Source: Njordibacter sp905182035
Lineage (GTDB): Bacteria > Pseudomonadota > Gammaproteobacteria > Pseudomonadales > Balneatricaceae
Assembly: GCF_047730075.1 (NCBI RefSeq)
Contig: NZ_CP159831.1
Location: forward strand, 496,001 to 560,000
DNA: 64,000 bases
Direction: 5' to 3'
A program made the position numbers and the translations under genes. Below the pieces are notes generated by a model. It did no database searches. It worked only from the letters and a program-made list of their open reading frames with translations, and had not been told where the DNA came from. The stretch's first letter is position 1. Every line of letters begins with the position of its first letter. Shown here one piece after another: positions 16,774 through 25,514 of this stretch.

Positions 16774-17103
16774 ATGAGCATAAGTAAAGCAATGAAGAAG
16801 GCCGAGGACGACAAGGATGTTGAAGCGATGATGTCGTTCTACCACGAAGATTTTGAGTTTGTTAGCCACAAATTTGGCTCTAGCCTAACAAAGCCTGAAT
16901 TCAAGGCGATGTGTATAAAAATGTTTGCTCACGCCAGCTTTGATAGACTTATGCACCGCGTCATCTATGAAAATGACGAAATTCTAGTGGTACACTTTGT
17001 AATGAGATTTCCTGATGGAACACGGGAGTCTGTGATGGCCGTTAATATGCTAGAGAATGGACAGGTGATCCGACAGGAGACTGGTGCTACGCCGATGAAG
17101 TAA
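16774..17103 (+). CDS. Small NTF2/SnoaL-like protein, copy 1
   Basis: A 109-aa protein with an NTF2-like pattern: an N-terminal helix (AMKKAEDDKDVEAMMSFYHEDFEFV), then strands (HRVIYENDEILVVHFVMRFPDG) and a C-terminal strand ending QETGA. This fold forms a cone-shaped pocket and is found in small isomerases and ligand-binding proteins. It has a same-length paralogue at 18448, sharing FYHEDFEFV/LYHDDFEFV, IYENDxIL and MLENGQVIR. An AAGGAG site lies upstream. The function is unknown. Confidence 0.68.
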   Translation: MSISKAMKKAEDDKDVEAMMSFYHEDFEFVSHKFGSSLTKPEFKAMCIKMFAHASFDRLMHRVIYENDEILVVHFVMRFPDGTRESVMAVNMLENGQVIRQETGATPMK

Positions 17104-17122
17104 TAGAAGCATCTACAACCAA

Positions 17123-17154
17123 ATGTATACTGTCTGGTAAGCACTGTCGTTAAC
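17123..17154 (+). promoter_or_regulatory. Composite promoter motif, copy 2
   Basis: ATGTATACTG-N14-TCGTTAAC before the secreted protein gene at 17175, matching 16728-16759 in sequence and spacing. The two adjacent genes are probably controlled together. Confidence 0.5.
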
Positions 17155-17174
17155 GCGAGGATATATAGACGCGT

Positions 17175-17495
17175 ATGAATAAATTATTAGTAACCTTAGC
17201 TTTCTTAATGCTCTTCAGTAATGGAGTTGCAGTTGCTGCATCGGAGATAGATTGGGATGAGATTAAAGATATTAAAACAACTGAGCCTACTCAATGTTAT
17301 GAGGGGGCTATGATAATATTCGAAGGTTTGGGTCTTGGGAATGGTCAAATGGGCATGGCTTTAAGATTATGCGGTGGGGCAGAAGATGCCACGATGGTAA
17401 TCGGCTGTCTTTTGAAATCGATTGCGTCTGTTGAAGAGGGTGGTCTGGGGGTTCCTTTAGGACTAGCTATAAAATTCTGTAAACAAAACGGGTAG
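17175..17495 (+). CDS. Small secreted cysteine-containing protein, unknown
   Basis: A 106-aa protein with a clear signal peptide (LLVTLAFLMLFSNGVAVAA). The mature part is acidic at first (SEIDWDEIKDIKTTEPTQ). It has four cysteines (TQCYEG, LRLCGG, VIGCLL, KFCKQ), which could form two disulfides in the periplasm. Glycine-rich segments (GLGLGNGQMGMAL, GGLGVPLGLAI) alternate with the cysteines. I do not recognise the family. It shares its promoter motif with the NTF2-like gene upstream. Confidence 0.6.
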   Translation: MNKLLVTLAFLMLFSNGVAVAASEIDWDEIKDIKTTEPTQCYEGAMIIFEGLGLGNGQMGMALRLCGGAEDATMVIGCLLKSIASVEEGGLGVPLGLAIKFCKQNG

Positions 17496-18447
17496 GCTTT
17501 CTAAAAAGATTGACCTACGAAGTTCCGGAGAACCTCGCGGCCAAATAAGTCTTGTTAGTTATTGCTATGCCTTCCATTTAGGGCTGACACGTATTAATGC
17601 AAGTTTCCTACGCTTTGCCCATTGAGTAAGCATAAAGTGAGTAAATACAAGAAAGAATCCAGCGACACAAGCTATAGTGGTAATCATAAGAACTCCAATG
17701 TTAGCACAGAGATATGCGTTAGATTGACCTAAAGGGTTCTGAAGAACCCCCTTGGCCAAAGAAGAGTAGCGCTTAAAGGCTGGGCTTCGAGTACATCCTA
17801 TCAGATATTATTTTACCAAACAGTAAAGCTTACATAGATTTACTTTATCTGGGTAGGTTATCCATGATGACCATTACGTAGAGCTAACCTAAAGACTACA
17901 TAAAACAGGCGGTTACATCTAGTTGTCTAGTTGTCGCCAACTCTTTTATAAACACTTGGTAAACTTTGCTCAAGAATGGAGTTAATAGTTTGGAGACCGT
18001 ATTGTCACTGAGGTTACTCTCTACCAAATCATACTGAACTGTTCAATCTTTGTTAGATTGGCTAGGCGTTCTAGAGGCTTGTCAGAGACAATGTGAAAAA
18101 GAAGCATTAAGCTTTCAAATGTTTCCAAATGCTAAGGACAGAAACGAGCCAAGAAACGACCCCAGTTTGGCTCAATACAGAGTTGGCTAGTGAGCCACCT
18201 CACGGGAAACCCAGTGACAACGGGGTATACGACATTTAGATAACGACCAGATACTCGTGAAGGGAGGTTATTCGGTAGAAAATATCGGTGTCAATGATTA
18301 CATTCGATAGGGGTATCAATTTCAAGGTTCTTAAAACCACTTTAGCCTTTTTGATCTACTAATACAGATGTTTTACTAGCTTTAAACATCGCTCTAGCGC
18401 ATGCTTTTGCATTATTTTGTATTAAAGGCCACCCGTGAGGATTTGTT
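17496..18447. other. Gene-poor region with two hairpin-bearing repeats
   Basis: About 950 bp with no well-supported gene. Two diverged copies of a roughly 38-bp repeat lie at 17508-17545 and 17722-17760. Both read GATTGACCTA, then a short hairpin (AAGTTCCGGAGAACCTC or AAGGGTTCTGAAGAACCCC), then GGCCAAA. Between them is a 64-codon minus frame (17565-17759, TTG start inside the repeat) with one hydrophobic segment (IGVLMITTIACVAGFFLVF). It might encode a small membrane protein, but support is weak. From 17761 to 18447 I see nothing. Confidence 0.5.
17508..17760. repeat. Pair of approximately 38-bp hairpin repeats
   Basis: Copy 1 is 17508-17545 and copy 2 is 17722-17760, in direct orientation. 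They share GATTGACCTA at the left and GGCCAAA at the right with a 7-8 bp hairpin between. The second hairpin is GGGTTCT-GA-AGAACCC. They resemble small palindromic intergenic repeats; no other copy was noticed in the window. Confidence 0.45.
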
Positions 18448-18777
18448 ATGAAACTGTTTAGAGCAATTAAGAAAGCCAATGAAGAAAGAGATATTGAGAC
18501 GTTAATGTCGTTGTATCATGATGATTTTGAGTTTGTTCGCCATCAGTCGGGCACCACTCTAAAAAAGTCAGAATACAGGGTGCTTATTTCAGGTATGTTT
18601 GCTGAGACCAGCTATAAAGAAATTATGCACCGATGCATTTATGAAAATGATGATATTCTGGTGGAACACTCAGTAATGAGGTTTCAGGATGGATCGCGGG
18701 AGTCTTTGATTAGCGTTAAGATGCTAGAAAATGGACAGGTGATACGTACCGAAACTGGCGCTTCTTTAATGAAGTGA
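18448..18777 (+). CDS. Small NTF2/SnoaL-like protein, copy 2
   Basis: A 109-aa paralogue of the protein at 16774, with the same length and over half of the positions identical by eye. Conserved blocks include DDFEFV, MHRxIYENDDILV, MRFxDGxRES and MLENGQVIRxETGA. A GAGGA site lies upstream. Unlike copy 1, its upstream region lacks the ATGTATACTG/TCGTTAAC pair. The function is unknown; the conserved pocket strands suggest both bind similar ligands. Confidence 0.68.
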   Translation: MKLFRAIKKANEERDIETLMSLYHDDFEFVRHQSGTTLKKSEYRVLISGMFAETSYKEIMHRCIYENDDILVEHSVMRFQDGSRESLISVKMLENGQVIRTETGASLMK

Positions 18778-18881
18778 TTGCCTCTCGCCTTTAACACTAC
18801 TAACAAGAGTCCATTATTACACATGTACTTCTTAGTCTAGTGCGCCTAGATCTAAACTAACCTAATCAGTGGGCCTAGGGC

Positions 18882-19286
18882 TTATTGGCTAAGAAGTGTG
18901 CCTTGGGTGTAATACCAGCGATCGTCCTGCCATAAAAAATCACTATTTTCATGCAATCGGTAGGCTTGGCCGTGGATTTTATAACGCGCTATAAATTCTA
19001 CTTGCCCCTGAGAATCTCCTTGGTTTCCATCATGGGTGGCAACAATTTTAAGCCCCAGCCATTGTTGTTGGGCTTCAAACTCTATGCTTTCAGGACGTGT
19101 GCTAGGGTGCCAAGTCTGTAGCAAGTAGTTCAGGTTATGCAGGTAAAAGGCTGTATAACGTGAACGCATTAACGCCACTGCCGTTTTAGCGGGGTGATTG
19201 CCGCTGAGCGCTGGATAACAACATACTTCAAAGTTCACACCAGAATTACAATAACAGTTGGTAGGTTGTGATTCGGTAGATCTCAC
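18882..19286 (-). CDS. ychJ: YchJ-family SEC-C motif protein
   Basis: A 134-aa protein of the YchJ/UPF0225 family. The N-terminal cysteine cluster CYCNSGVNFEVCCYPALSG is the zinc-binding SEC-C-like motif. It is followed by ALMRSRYTAFYLHNLNYLLQTWHP, the family signature, and an NTF2-like C-terminal domain ending with DDRWYYTQG. The function is not known beyond metal binding. It sits 11 bp downstream of the glutathione peroxidase gene on the same strand and may be co-transcribed with it. Confidence 0.85.
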   Translation of the reverse strand: MRSTESQPTNCYCNSGVNFEVCCYPALSGNHPAKTAVALMRSRYTAFYLHNLNYLLQTWHPSTRPESIEFEAQQQWLGLKIVATHDGNQGDSQGQVEFIARYKIHGQAYRLHENSDFLWQDDRWYYTQGTLLSQ

Positions 19287-19297
19287 CTATTTTTTGT

Positions 19298-19846
19298 TCA
19301 TAGCAAGGTCTCAATGTCACGGGTAAGGGACCGAGACGTTGGTGATGTCCATGGGTTATATCGCTCAACCACCACACCGTTTCGATCAACTAAATATTTA
19401 CTAAAGTTCCAGCTCGGTTTACCTTTTTGCTGTATCAGGTGCTGGAATATAGGGTGTGCATTATCACCCTTGACTTCGATGGTTTGGCTCATCAAAAAGG
19501 TAACACCAAAATTAAACAGGCAGATTTTAGCGGCCTCTTCTTCGTTTATAGCTGCTTGATTAAAGGCGTTGCTTGGGAAGCCAATAATGACCAGATCTTG
19601 GTCTTTGTACTCCTGATGTAATTCTTCTAAATCTCCAAATTGATTAGTAAAACCACAGTGGCTAGCCGTATTAACGAGCAACAGCGGTTTACCAGCTGTT
19701 ACGGCACATAAATCTAACGGTATGCCTGAATGGAGTTGCTTAAGGTCGTGTTTGAGCCATGGCGCACATGATGCCAAGGCAGACTGTGAGGCAGATAGGC
19801 CGATGAACAGGCCAAATAAAACATGTATAACGTAAGGTGTAGGCAT
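19298..19846 (-). CDS. Glutathione peroxidase family protein, probably exported
   Basis: A 182-aa thiol peroxidase of the glutathione peroxidase family, which reduces peroxides using thioredoxin or glutathione. The start at 19846 gives a good signal peptide (VIHVLFGLFIGLSASQSALAS); a longer frame upstream is not family-like. The peroxidatic cysteine lies in VNTASHCGFTNQF (Cys rather than selenocysteine). FPSNAFNQ is the glutamine motif and SWNFSKYLVDRNG holds the catalytic tryptophan and asparagine. The KICLFNFGVTFLMS segment matches the normal loop. Periplasmic location is inferred from the signal peptide. ychJ follows directly. Confidence 0.9.
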   Translation of the reverse strand: MPTPYVIHVLFGLFIGLSASQSALASCAPWLKHDLKQLHSGIPLDLCAVTAGKPLLLVNTASHCGFTNQFGDLEELHQEYKDQDLVIIGFPSNAFNQAAINEEEAAKICLFNFGVTFLMSQTIEVKGDNAHPIFQHLIQQKGKPSWNFSKYLVDRNGVVVERYNPWTSPTSRSLTRDIETLL

Positions 19847-20101
19847 AATAAAAAAACTATCCAAGGTTGGTATATACCAATATACATAATCGTGATGATA
19901 AAGGCTTTGTTTTGGAACAATAAAACTTGATATGCTCAAACTAGCGATTTGATTTTACAGCAATGGACGAGTTAGATGAATTCATAATCCTTGTCTAAAG
20001 CAGTTCTATTATAAGACTTTGTACATATTTCCGTGGGTATCGAACACGTGGATGATATCATTGCTGATACTTAACAAACACAAGAAAAGGGATAAACTGC
20101 T

Positions 20102-20515
20102 GTGTCCACTCCAATAGCCACTTCAATACCTGCGCCAACATCCATGCCAGATGGAAACCCATCCTTACGCACCATTGCTATGCCTGCTGACGCTAACCCA
20201 GATGGAGATATTTTTGGCGGCTGGATTATGTCTCAAATGGACATCTCCAGTGGTGTATTTGCAGCCCACGTGGCCAAAGGCCGAGTGGTCACCGTGGCAG
20301 TGGATGCCATGACGTTTCATAAACCGGTGTATGTGGGTGACGATGTGAGCTGTTACTGCAGCGCCGCTAAGCGTGGTAATACCTCCATTACGGTCCACGT
20401 GGAAGCGTGGGTTAGACGCCATCATAGTGACACGGTAGACAAGGTCACAGAAGGAATGTTTACCTTTGTGGCGGTGGACAGCGACGGCAAACCAAAGCCA
20501 TTACCTAGTGTGTAA
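20102..20515 (+). CDS. yciA: Acyl-CoA thioesterase, YciA type
   Basis: A 137-aa hotdog-fold thioesterase that hydrolyses acyl-CoAs. The GTG start at 20102 follows AAGGGA at 9 bases. The active-site region is MPADANPDGDIFGGWIMSQMDISSG, typical of YciA/BFIT-like enzymes with the catalytic Asp in NPDGDIFGG. It continues with VTVAVDAMTFHKPVYVGDDVSCYC. The length matches the family. It overlaps the end of the convergent dehydrogenase gene by 11 bp. Confidence 0.9.
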   Translation: MSTPIATSIPAPTSMPDGNPSLRTIAMPADANPDGDIFGGWIMSQMDISSGVFAAHVAKGRVVTVAVDAMTFHKPVYVGDDVSCYCSAAKRGNTSITVHVEAWVRRHHSDTVDKVTEGMFTFVAVDSDGKPKPLPSV

Positions 20516-21506
20516 TGACTACTTTGCCTTTGGCTCTGCCCTTGGATAGGTATTCGAAGGCGTCAATGCTTTCGGTAAATGGATAGCTGCGGTCGATCAC
20601 TGCTTTTATTTTTTCCTGTAGATACAAATTAGCTAACTCAGCGAGTTGAACACCATCAGAATTCATGAGGATCATGCGATATGTGGCGTTCTTTTTTACT
20701 GCAGCTTGGGTGATTTTTCTGGCCTTAAAGCTTAGAATTTTGCGGATGATAAAATTTAACCCAAGCTTTTTGGCCAGGATGTCGTCTACTTCTCCGTTTA
20801 CAGACACTACCCGCCCGCCGTTTTTTATCACTTTAAAAGCATCAAGTGTGTAGACACCACCTAACGTATCAAACACCACATCAAAATCACTTACTTGCTC
20901 TAAATAGTCTTCTTTTTTGTAGTCAATCACCTGATCAGCGCCAAGCTTTTTAACGAGATCTACATTGGCTGTGCTGGTGGTTGTGGCGACAAAGGCACCT
21001 AAGCTCTTGGCCAGCTGGATAGCAATAGTTCCTACGCCGCCAGATCCAGCGTGAATGAGCACCTTTTCACCTGCTTTTAATTGAACAGTTGTTACCAGGG
21101 CTTGCAGTGCGGTGAGGCCCGCTAAAGGCATACTTGCTGCCTCTTCGTGGGTCATTTCTTGAGGTTTTAAAGCTGTGTGTTGTGCTTCTGAGGCTACATA
21201 TTCAGCCATAGTTCCCACAAGTTCTTCGTCGATTCGAGATAGGACTGCATCGCCTACTTTCAAATTGCTGACGAGGTCTCCAACCTCCACCACAACACCA
21301 CTGACATCACGTCCAATCCCTTGTGGAAAGTTTATTTTTTTGAAGGCTTTAAACTCACCTTTAAGCACTTTGTAGTCAAATGGATTGATGCTGGAGGCAT
21401 GAACTTTAATGATGACTTGGCTTGGTGAGGCTTTGGGTGTTGCGATACTCTGGAAGGCGAGGCTGGTGCTAATATTGCCATATTTGGTCATCATTAAAGC
21501 TTGCAT
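20505..21506 (-). CDS. Zinc-independent medium-chain dehydrogenase / quinone reductase (NADP-dependent)
   Basis: A 333-aa MDR-family oxidoreductase. It begins with a GroES-like domain (VIIKVHASSINPFDYKVLKGE, FPQGIGRDVSGVVVEVG), then the nucleotide-binding motif HAGSGGVGTIAIQLAKSLGAFVATT. It lacks the cysteine cluster of zinc alcohol dehydrogenases, so it should act as a quinone oxidoreductase or enoyl reductase (compare QorA/AdhP-like 'NADP-dependent alcohol dehydrogenase'). It is divergent from a LysR gene, 153 bp away, which probably controls it. Confidence 0.86.
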   Translation of the reverse strand: MQALMMTKYGNISTSLAFQSIATPKASPSQVIIKVHASSINPFDYKVLKGEFKAFKKINFPQGIGRDVSGVVVEVGDLVSNLKVGDAVLSRIDEELVGTMAEYVASEAQHTALKPQEMTHEEAASMPLAGLTALQALVTTVQLKAGEKVLIHAGSGGVGTIAIQLAKSLGAFVATTTSTANVDLVKKLGADQVIDYKKEDYLEQVSDFDVVFDTLGGVYTLDAFKVIKNGGRVVSVNGEVDDILAKKLGLNFIIRKILSFKARKITQAAVKKNATYRMILMNSDGVQLAELANLYLQEKIKAVIDRSYPFTESIDAFEYLSKGRAKGKVVITH

Positions 21507-21606
21507 GTAAACTGTTCCGTGTTGATGTTCGTTTAGTTTTTTGTTGCTGATATGTATTATAGAGATTGGTTATATTTCTTGTAGAGGGGTAAAATGAGAA
21601 ATATAC

Positions 21607-21621
21607 TTGTCTAAAAGACAA
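21607..21621. promoter_or_regulatory. Palindrome in the reductase / LysR divergent promoter
   Basis: TTGTCT-AAA-AGACAA is a perfect 6-bp inverted repeat between the divergent genes, 39 bp before the LysR start. It is a candidate operator for the LysR regulator. Confidence 0.45.
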
Positions 21622-21659
21622 TAATAGGCACTATTGATTATGTGCTATGTAGGACAAAC

Positions 21660-22565
21660 ATGGATAAGTTACGCGCACTAAATTATTTTCTAAAAGTGGT
21701 TGAAACCTCTAATTTCACCCAAGCAGCAAAGGCTTTTGATGTGCCTGTCTCTTCTATGTCGCGGCGTATTAAAGATCTAGAGTCGGAGCTTGGGGTTGAG
21801 TTGTTTAAGCGTTCGACCCGAGTGGTGCGGCTCACAGAACAAGGCTCCTTGTATTATGATGAAGTGAAAGAGGCTATAGCGGCCTTGAGCCATGCTGATG
21901 AGTTGGTCAGTCTACAGACAAAAACACCTTCTGGCACTTTGCGAATCACCGCTACACCGGGTTATGGAGAAACTTGTTTGATGCCTGTATTGACCAGATT
22001 TAGGCGACAATACCCAGGCATTACCTTGGATATTCAGTTAACTGATCAAGTGTCGGACCTCACTGGTGATCAAATAGATATAGCTATTCGTGTAGGTGTG
22101 GAACCTCAAGACAGGGTGGTCTCTCGTAAATTATCAGATAATAATTTTGTGCTAGTGGCTTCGCCTGCCTATCTAAATACTCATGGAACGCCTCTAAATG
22201 TAGCGCAACTTAGTAGCCATCGCAGCCTATATTATAGAGGGCCAAATGCTGTTTTTTATTGGCAGGCTAATGTTAATGGCGAGTGGCGGCAGCTGAATAA
22301 TAAAGCCAATATCATCAGCGATCATGGTGGAGGTATTGTTAAAGCTGCAGTTGAGGGAGATGGTATTGCTTTGCTACCTAAATGGGGTATTGAAAAGCAG
22401 TTGAGTGAGAACAAATTACAGGTGATCAACTTAAGTGATACTGAAGTGGTGATTAGTAGAGGCCCTGAAACAGGTATTTACTTACTCTACATTAAACCCA
22501 AATATCAGATCCAAAAAGTAAAAGTGGCGGTTGATTTTTTAATTAGAGAACTACGCATTATTTAA
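21660..22565 (+). CDS. LysR-family transcriptional regulator
   Basis: A 301-aa LysR regulator of the group that controls neighbouring oxidoreductases. ATG 21660 starts MDKLRALNYFLKVVETSNFTQAAKAF; an in-frame ATG 18 bases upstream is not needed. The helix-turn-helix is FTQAAKAFDVPVSSMSRRIKDLESELGVELF. The effector domain follows, with GTLRITATPGYGETCLMPVLTRF, DIQLTDQVSDLTGDQIDIAIRVG. It is divergent from the quinone-reductase-like gene and probably activates or represses it. Confidence 0.9.
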   Translation: MDKLRALNYFLKVVETSNFTQAAKAFDVPVSSMSRRIKDLESELGVELFKRSTRVVRLTEQGSLYYDEVKEAIAALSHADELVSLQTKTPSGTLRITATPGYGETCLMPVLTRFRRQYPGITLDIQLTDQVSDLTGDQIDIAIRVGVEPQDRVVSRKLSDNNFVLVASPAYLNTHGTPLNVAQLSSHRSLYYRGPNAVFYWQANVNGEWRQLNNKANIISDHGGGIVKAAVEGDGIALLPKWGIEKQLSENKLQVINLSDTEVVISRGPETGIYLLYIKPKYQIQKVKVAVDFLIRELRII

Positions 22566-22684
22566 GCAATTATTATTAATAGTAGTGGTTGAACCTTGGG
22601 CGAATAACGATGATTATTCTGGACTGAATAAACAGGACACGTATGTTAGTCTAGCATTGATAAATTTGTTGGTAAGGGGATTTT

Positions 22685-24319
22685 GTGACGCAAAAAAACA
22701 TACTTTTCATCATGTTAGATCAACTGCGAGCCGACGCCTTGTCTTGTTATGGTAACGGTGTGGTGGATACACCTAATATAGATCGTTTGGCACAGAAAGG
22801 TGTGAAATTTAACCGCTGTTATGTACAAGGTACCAGCTGTGGTAATTCCCGTGCCTCCTATTATACGGGCCGGCATGTGCGCTCCCACGGTGCAACTTGG
22901 AATGGTTGGCCGAACAGGGTTGATGAGTTGACCCTGGCAGATCATCTTGCAGCTTGTGGCATGAACACCTATTTGATGGGTAAAACCCACATGAAGCCAG
23001 ATTTGGCCGGTATGCGACGCCTAGGTCTTGACCCAAAATCGGAGTTAGGGCGGTTTTTAAGCAATGCAGGATTCAGTCAAGGTGAGCATGATGACGGTCT
23101 GCACACCTTGGGTGTGGCAGGCGGCTACGGTAGTGGCACACCTGCTTATTTCGACTACCTGCGCGAGCAGGGGTATGCAGCACAAAATCCTTGGGCTACT
23201 TGGGCTAACGCCATGCAGGATGAAAATGGGGTGCTGCGTAATGGCATGTTTTTAAAACATGGACATTTGCCAACAAGGGTGGATAGCGCCCATTCAGAAA
23301 CGGCCTACACCACTGAACGTGCCATTGAAATGATGCAACACATGGGGCAGCAGAACTGGTGTTTACATGTGTCTTATATAAAACCTCATTGGCCTTTGGC
23401 AGCCCCAGCGCCTTATCATCAAATGTACCGCGATGTGGACTTACCACAAGCGAGTAAGTGCGAGGCCCAAAAACACAACGCCCATCCCATTTATCAAGCC
23501 TTTATGGCGTTGCCACAAAGCCAAACCTATGCACAAGATGAGTATCGCAATCATGCTTTACCCACCTATTATGGTTTAGTGAAGGAAATTGATGACAATT
23601 TAGGCCGTCTGTTTGCTAGTTTAGAGCAACAAGGCCAAAACAAAAATACCATGATCGTGTTGACGTCGGATCATGGTGACTTCTTTGGTGACCACTGGTT
23701 AGCAGAAAAAGATCTATTCCATGACGTGGTGACCCGCGTGCCTTTGCTTATTATGGACCCTAGCCCCGCTGCTAATATGAGCCGTGGCACAGAGTGTGAT
23801 CAATTAGTTTGCGCAATTGATCTAGTGCCAACCTTTGTTGATTGGGCCGGTGGTGAGCCCCAGTGGCATTGGTTAGAGGGTCAATCATTGGTGCCTGTGC
23901 TGCATAAAACTGTGGCCATTGACCGAGATTTTGTGGTGTCAGAATGTGACTATGGTGCTATGGATTTTGCTAAACAGTTAGGCCGTACTAGCAACAACTC
24001 CCGCATGACTATGTTGTACGATGGGCGTTATAAATATGTTCATTGCTTGGGTTTTAAACCCATGTTATTTGACTTGCAAGAAGACCCACAGGAGTTTTCT
24101 GACTTGGGTAGGGATGATGGTTATACTGCTGTTCGTGGGCAACTCAGCGAGCAGATGTTAGATTGGTCAGCTGGATTAAAAAATCGTGTGACCGTGAGTC
24201 AGGAAGCCTTCGGCCAGCGTTTAGGCAAGGCTGGGCAGGTGGGTATTTTAATTGGTTATTGGCAACAAGAAGATGTGCCTCAGGCTCTGCAATTGGAACC
24301 AGAAGTTTCGCCCATATGA
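22685..24319 (+). CDS. Sulfatase / phosphonate monoester hydrolase-like enzyme with unusual active-site motif
   Basis: A 544-aa member of the type I sulfatase / alkaline phosphatase superfamily; GTG start at 22685. Metal-binding residues appear as Asp12-Gln13 in MLDQLRAD and in TSDHGDFFGDHWLAEKD. The position that is converted to formylglycine is Cys52 in SCGNSRASYYTGR. The usual C/S-x-P-S-R has Asn instead of Pro at the third position, so modification by the standard machinery is uncertain. No signal peptide is present, so a cytoplasmic role is likely. It is translationally coupled (ATGA) to an AGE-family isomerase, suggesting a sulfated or phosphonylated sugar substrate. Confidence 0.82.
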   Translation: MTQKNILFIMLDQLRADALSCYGNGVVDTPNIDRLAQKGVKFNRCYVQGTSCGNSRASYYTGRHVRSHGATWNGWPNRVDELTLADHLAACGMNTYLMGKTHMKPDLAGMRRLGLDPKSELGRFLSNAGFSQGEHDDGLHTLGVAGGYGSGTPAYFDYLREQGYAAQNPWATWANAMQDENGVLRNGMFLKHGHLPTRVDSAHSETAYTTERAIEMMQHMGQQNWCLHVSYIKPHWPLAAPAPYHQMYRDVDLPQASKCEAQKHNAHPIYQAFMALPQSQTYAQDEYRNHALPTYYGLVKEIDDNLGRLFASLEQQGQNKNTMIVLTSDHGDFFGDHWLAEKDLFHDVVTRVPLLIMDPSPAANMSRGTECDQLVCAIDLVPTFVDWAGGEPQWHWLEGQSLVPVLHKTVAIDRDFVVSECDYGAMDFAKQLGRTSNNSRMTMLYDGRYKYVHCLGFKPMLFDLQEDPQEFSDLGRDDGYTAVRGQLSEQMLDWSAGLKNRVTVSQEAFGQRLGKAGQVGILIGYWQQEDVPQALQLEPEVSPI

Positions 24320-25509
24320 ATACAATGAGACAGCCAAATTTCCGTGAGGCCATTTTTCTCTCCCAACATATTCAAACCACCATGGATTTTTACCACCCCC
24401 AGGCTATTGACCCAAAAGGTGGTTTTTTCCATCATTTTCGTGATGATGGCAGTGTTTATGATGCTCAAACCAGACATTTGGTCAGCAGTACACGGTTTAT
24501 CTTTAATTATTGTGAAGCAGCGCGTTACTTTGACAACGCAGAATATCTTGCTGCAGCACGTCATGGCTTAAATTACTTACGCAGCGCACATTTGAATTCT
24601 CATGATGGGGGTTACGCTTGGCTCATTAGAGATGGCCAGCAAGTGGATAAAACTAATCATTGTTATGGTCTAGCATTTGTTTTGTTGGCCTACTCATCGG
24701 CTGCAAAAGCCGGCATAACCAAAGCTCAAGACTACGTGCATGAAACCTTTGCACTGATGGAACGGCATTTTTGGTTGCCTGAACATGGCCTCTATGCCGA
24801 TGAAGCGAGTGCAGACTGGCAAACACTTTCTGCTTACCGTGGGCAAAACGCCAATATGCACTCTTGTGAAGCGCTTATTGCTGCCTTTGAAGCCACGGGC
24901 CATGAGCCCTATTTAGACCGAGCAACACTACTTGCACACAATATTTGTGTGCGTCAAACCCAAACCACCCAAGGCCAAATTTGGGAGCATTATAACCGTG
25001 CTTGGCAGCCAGACTGGAATTACAATAAACACGACCCACAAAACCTTTTTCGCCCATGGGGTTATCAGCCAGGGCACTTCACCGAGTGGGCTAAACTGTT
25101 GCTAATCTTAGATCGCTATCAACCAAAACCATGGTTAGTAACAACTGCCAAAATTTTGTTTGACCAGGCTCTAGAAAAAGCGTGGGATCATGAGCATGGT
25201 GGCATCTGTTATGGCTTTTCTCCCACCGGTGAAATCTGTGACACTGATAAGTATTTTTGGGTACAGGCCGAGTCTATTGCTGCTGCTGCGTTGCTCGCTG
25301 AAAAAACCGGTGAACAACGTTATTGGGACTGGTATGAGAAATTATGGGCCTATGCTTGGGAACATTTCGTAGACCATGAAAACGGTGCTTGGTACCGTAT
25401 CCTAACGCGTAAAAATAGCACCTACAATGACCTTAAAAGCCCTGCTGGAAAGACTGACTACCACACCATGGGGGCGTGTTACGAAGTGATTAATAGTTTG
25501 CGATTATAA
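24316..25509 (+). CDS. AGE-family sugar epimerase/isomerase
   Basis: A 397-aa (alpha/alpha)6-barrel protein of the N-acylglucosamine 2-epimerase family, close in length to mannose isomerase and YihS. The start ATG overlaps the sulfatase stop (ATGA). Family landmarks: STRFIFNYCEAARYF, DGGYAWLIRDGQQVDKTNHCYGLAFVLLAYSSA, NANMHSCEALIAAFEATG, WGYQPGHFTEWAKLLLIL and the conserved histidine/tryptophan segment FWVQAESIAAAALL. It would convert an aldose to a ketose or epimerise a 2-substituted sugar. Coupling to the sulfatase points to use of a sugar released from a sulfate or phosphonate ester. Confidence 0.85.
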   Translation: MNTMRQPNFREAIFLSQHIQTTMDFYHPQAIDPKGGFFHHFRDDGSVYDAQTRHLVSSTRFIFNYCEAARYFDNAEYLAAARHGLNYLRSAHLNSHDGGYAWLIRDGQQVDKTNHCYGLAFVLLAYSSAAKAGITKAQDYVHETFALMERHFWLPEHGLYADEASADWQTLSAYRGQNANMHSCEALIAAFEATGHEPYLDRATLLAHNICVRQTQTTQGQIWEHYNRAWQPDWNYNKHDPQNLFRPWGYQPGHFTEWAKLLLILDRYQPKPWLVTTAKILFDQALEKAWDHEHGGICYGFSPTGEICDTDKYFWVQAESIAAAALLAEKTGEQRYWDWYEKLWAYAWEHFVDHENGAWYRILTRKNSTYNDLKSPAGKTDYHTMGACYEVINSLRL

Positions 25510-25514
25510 GTTTG

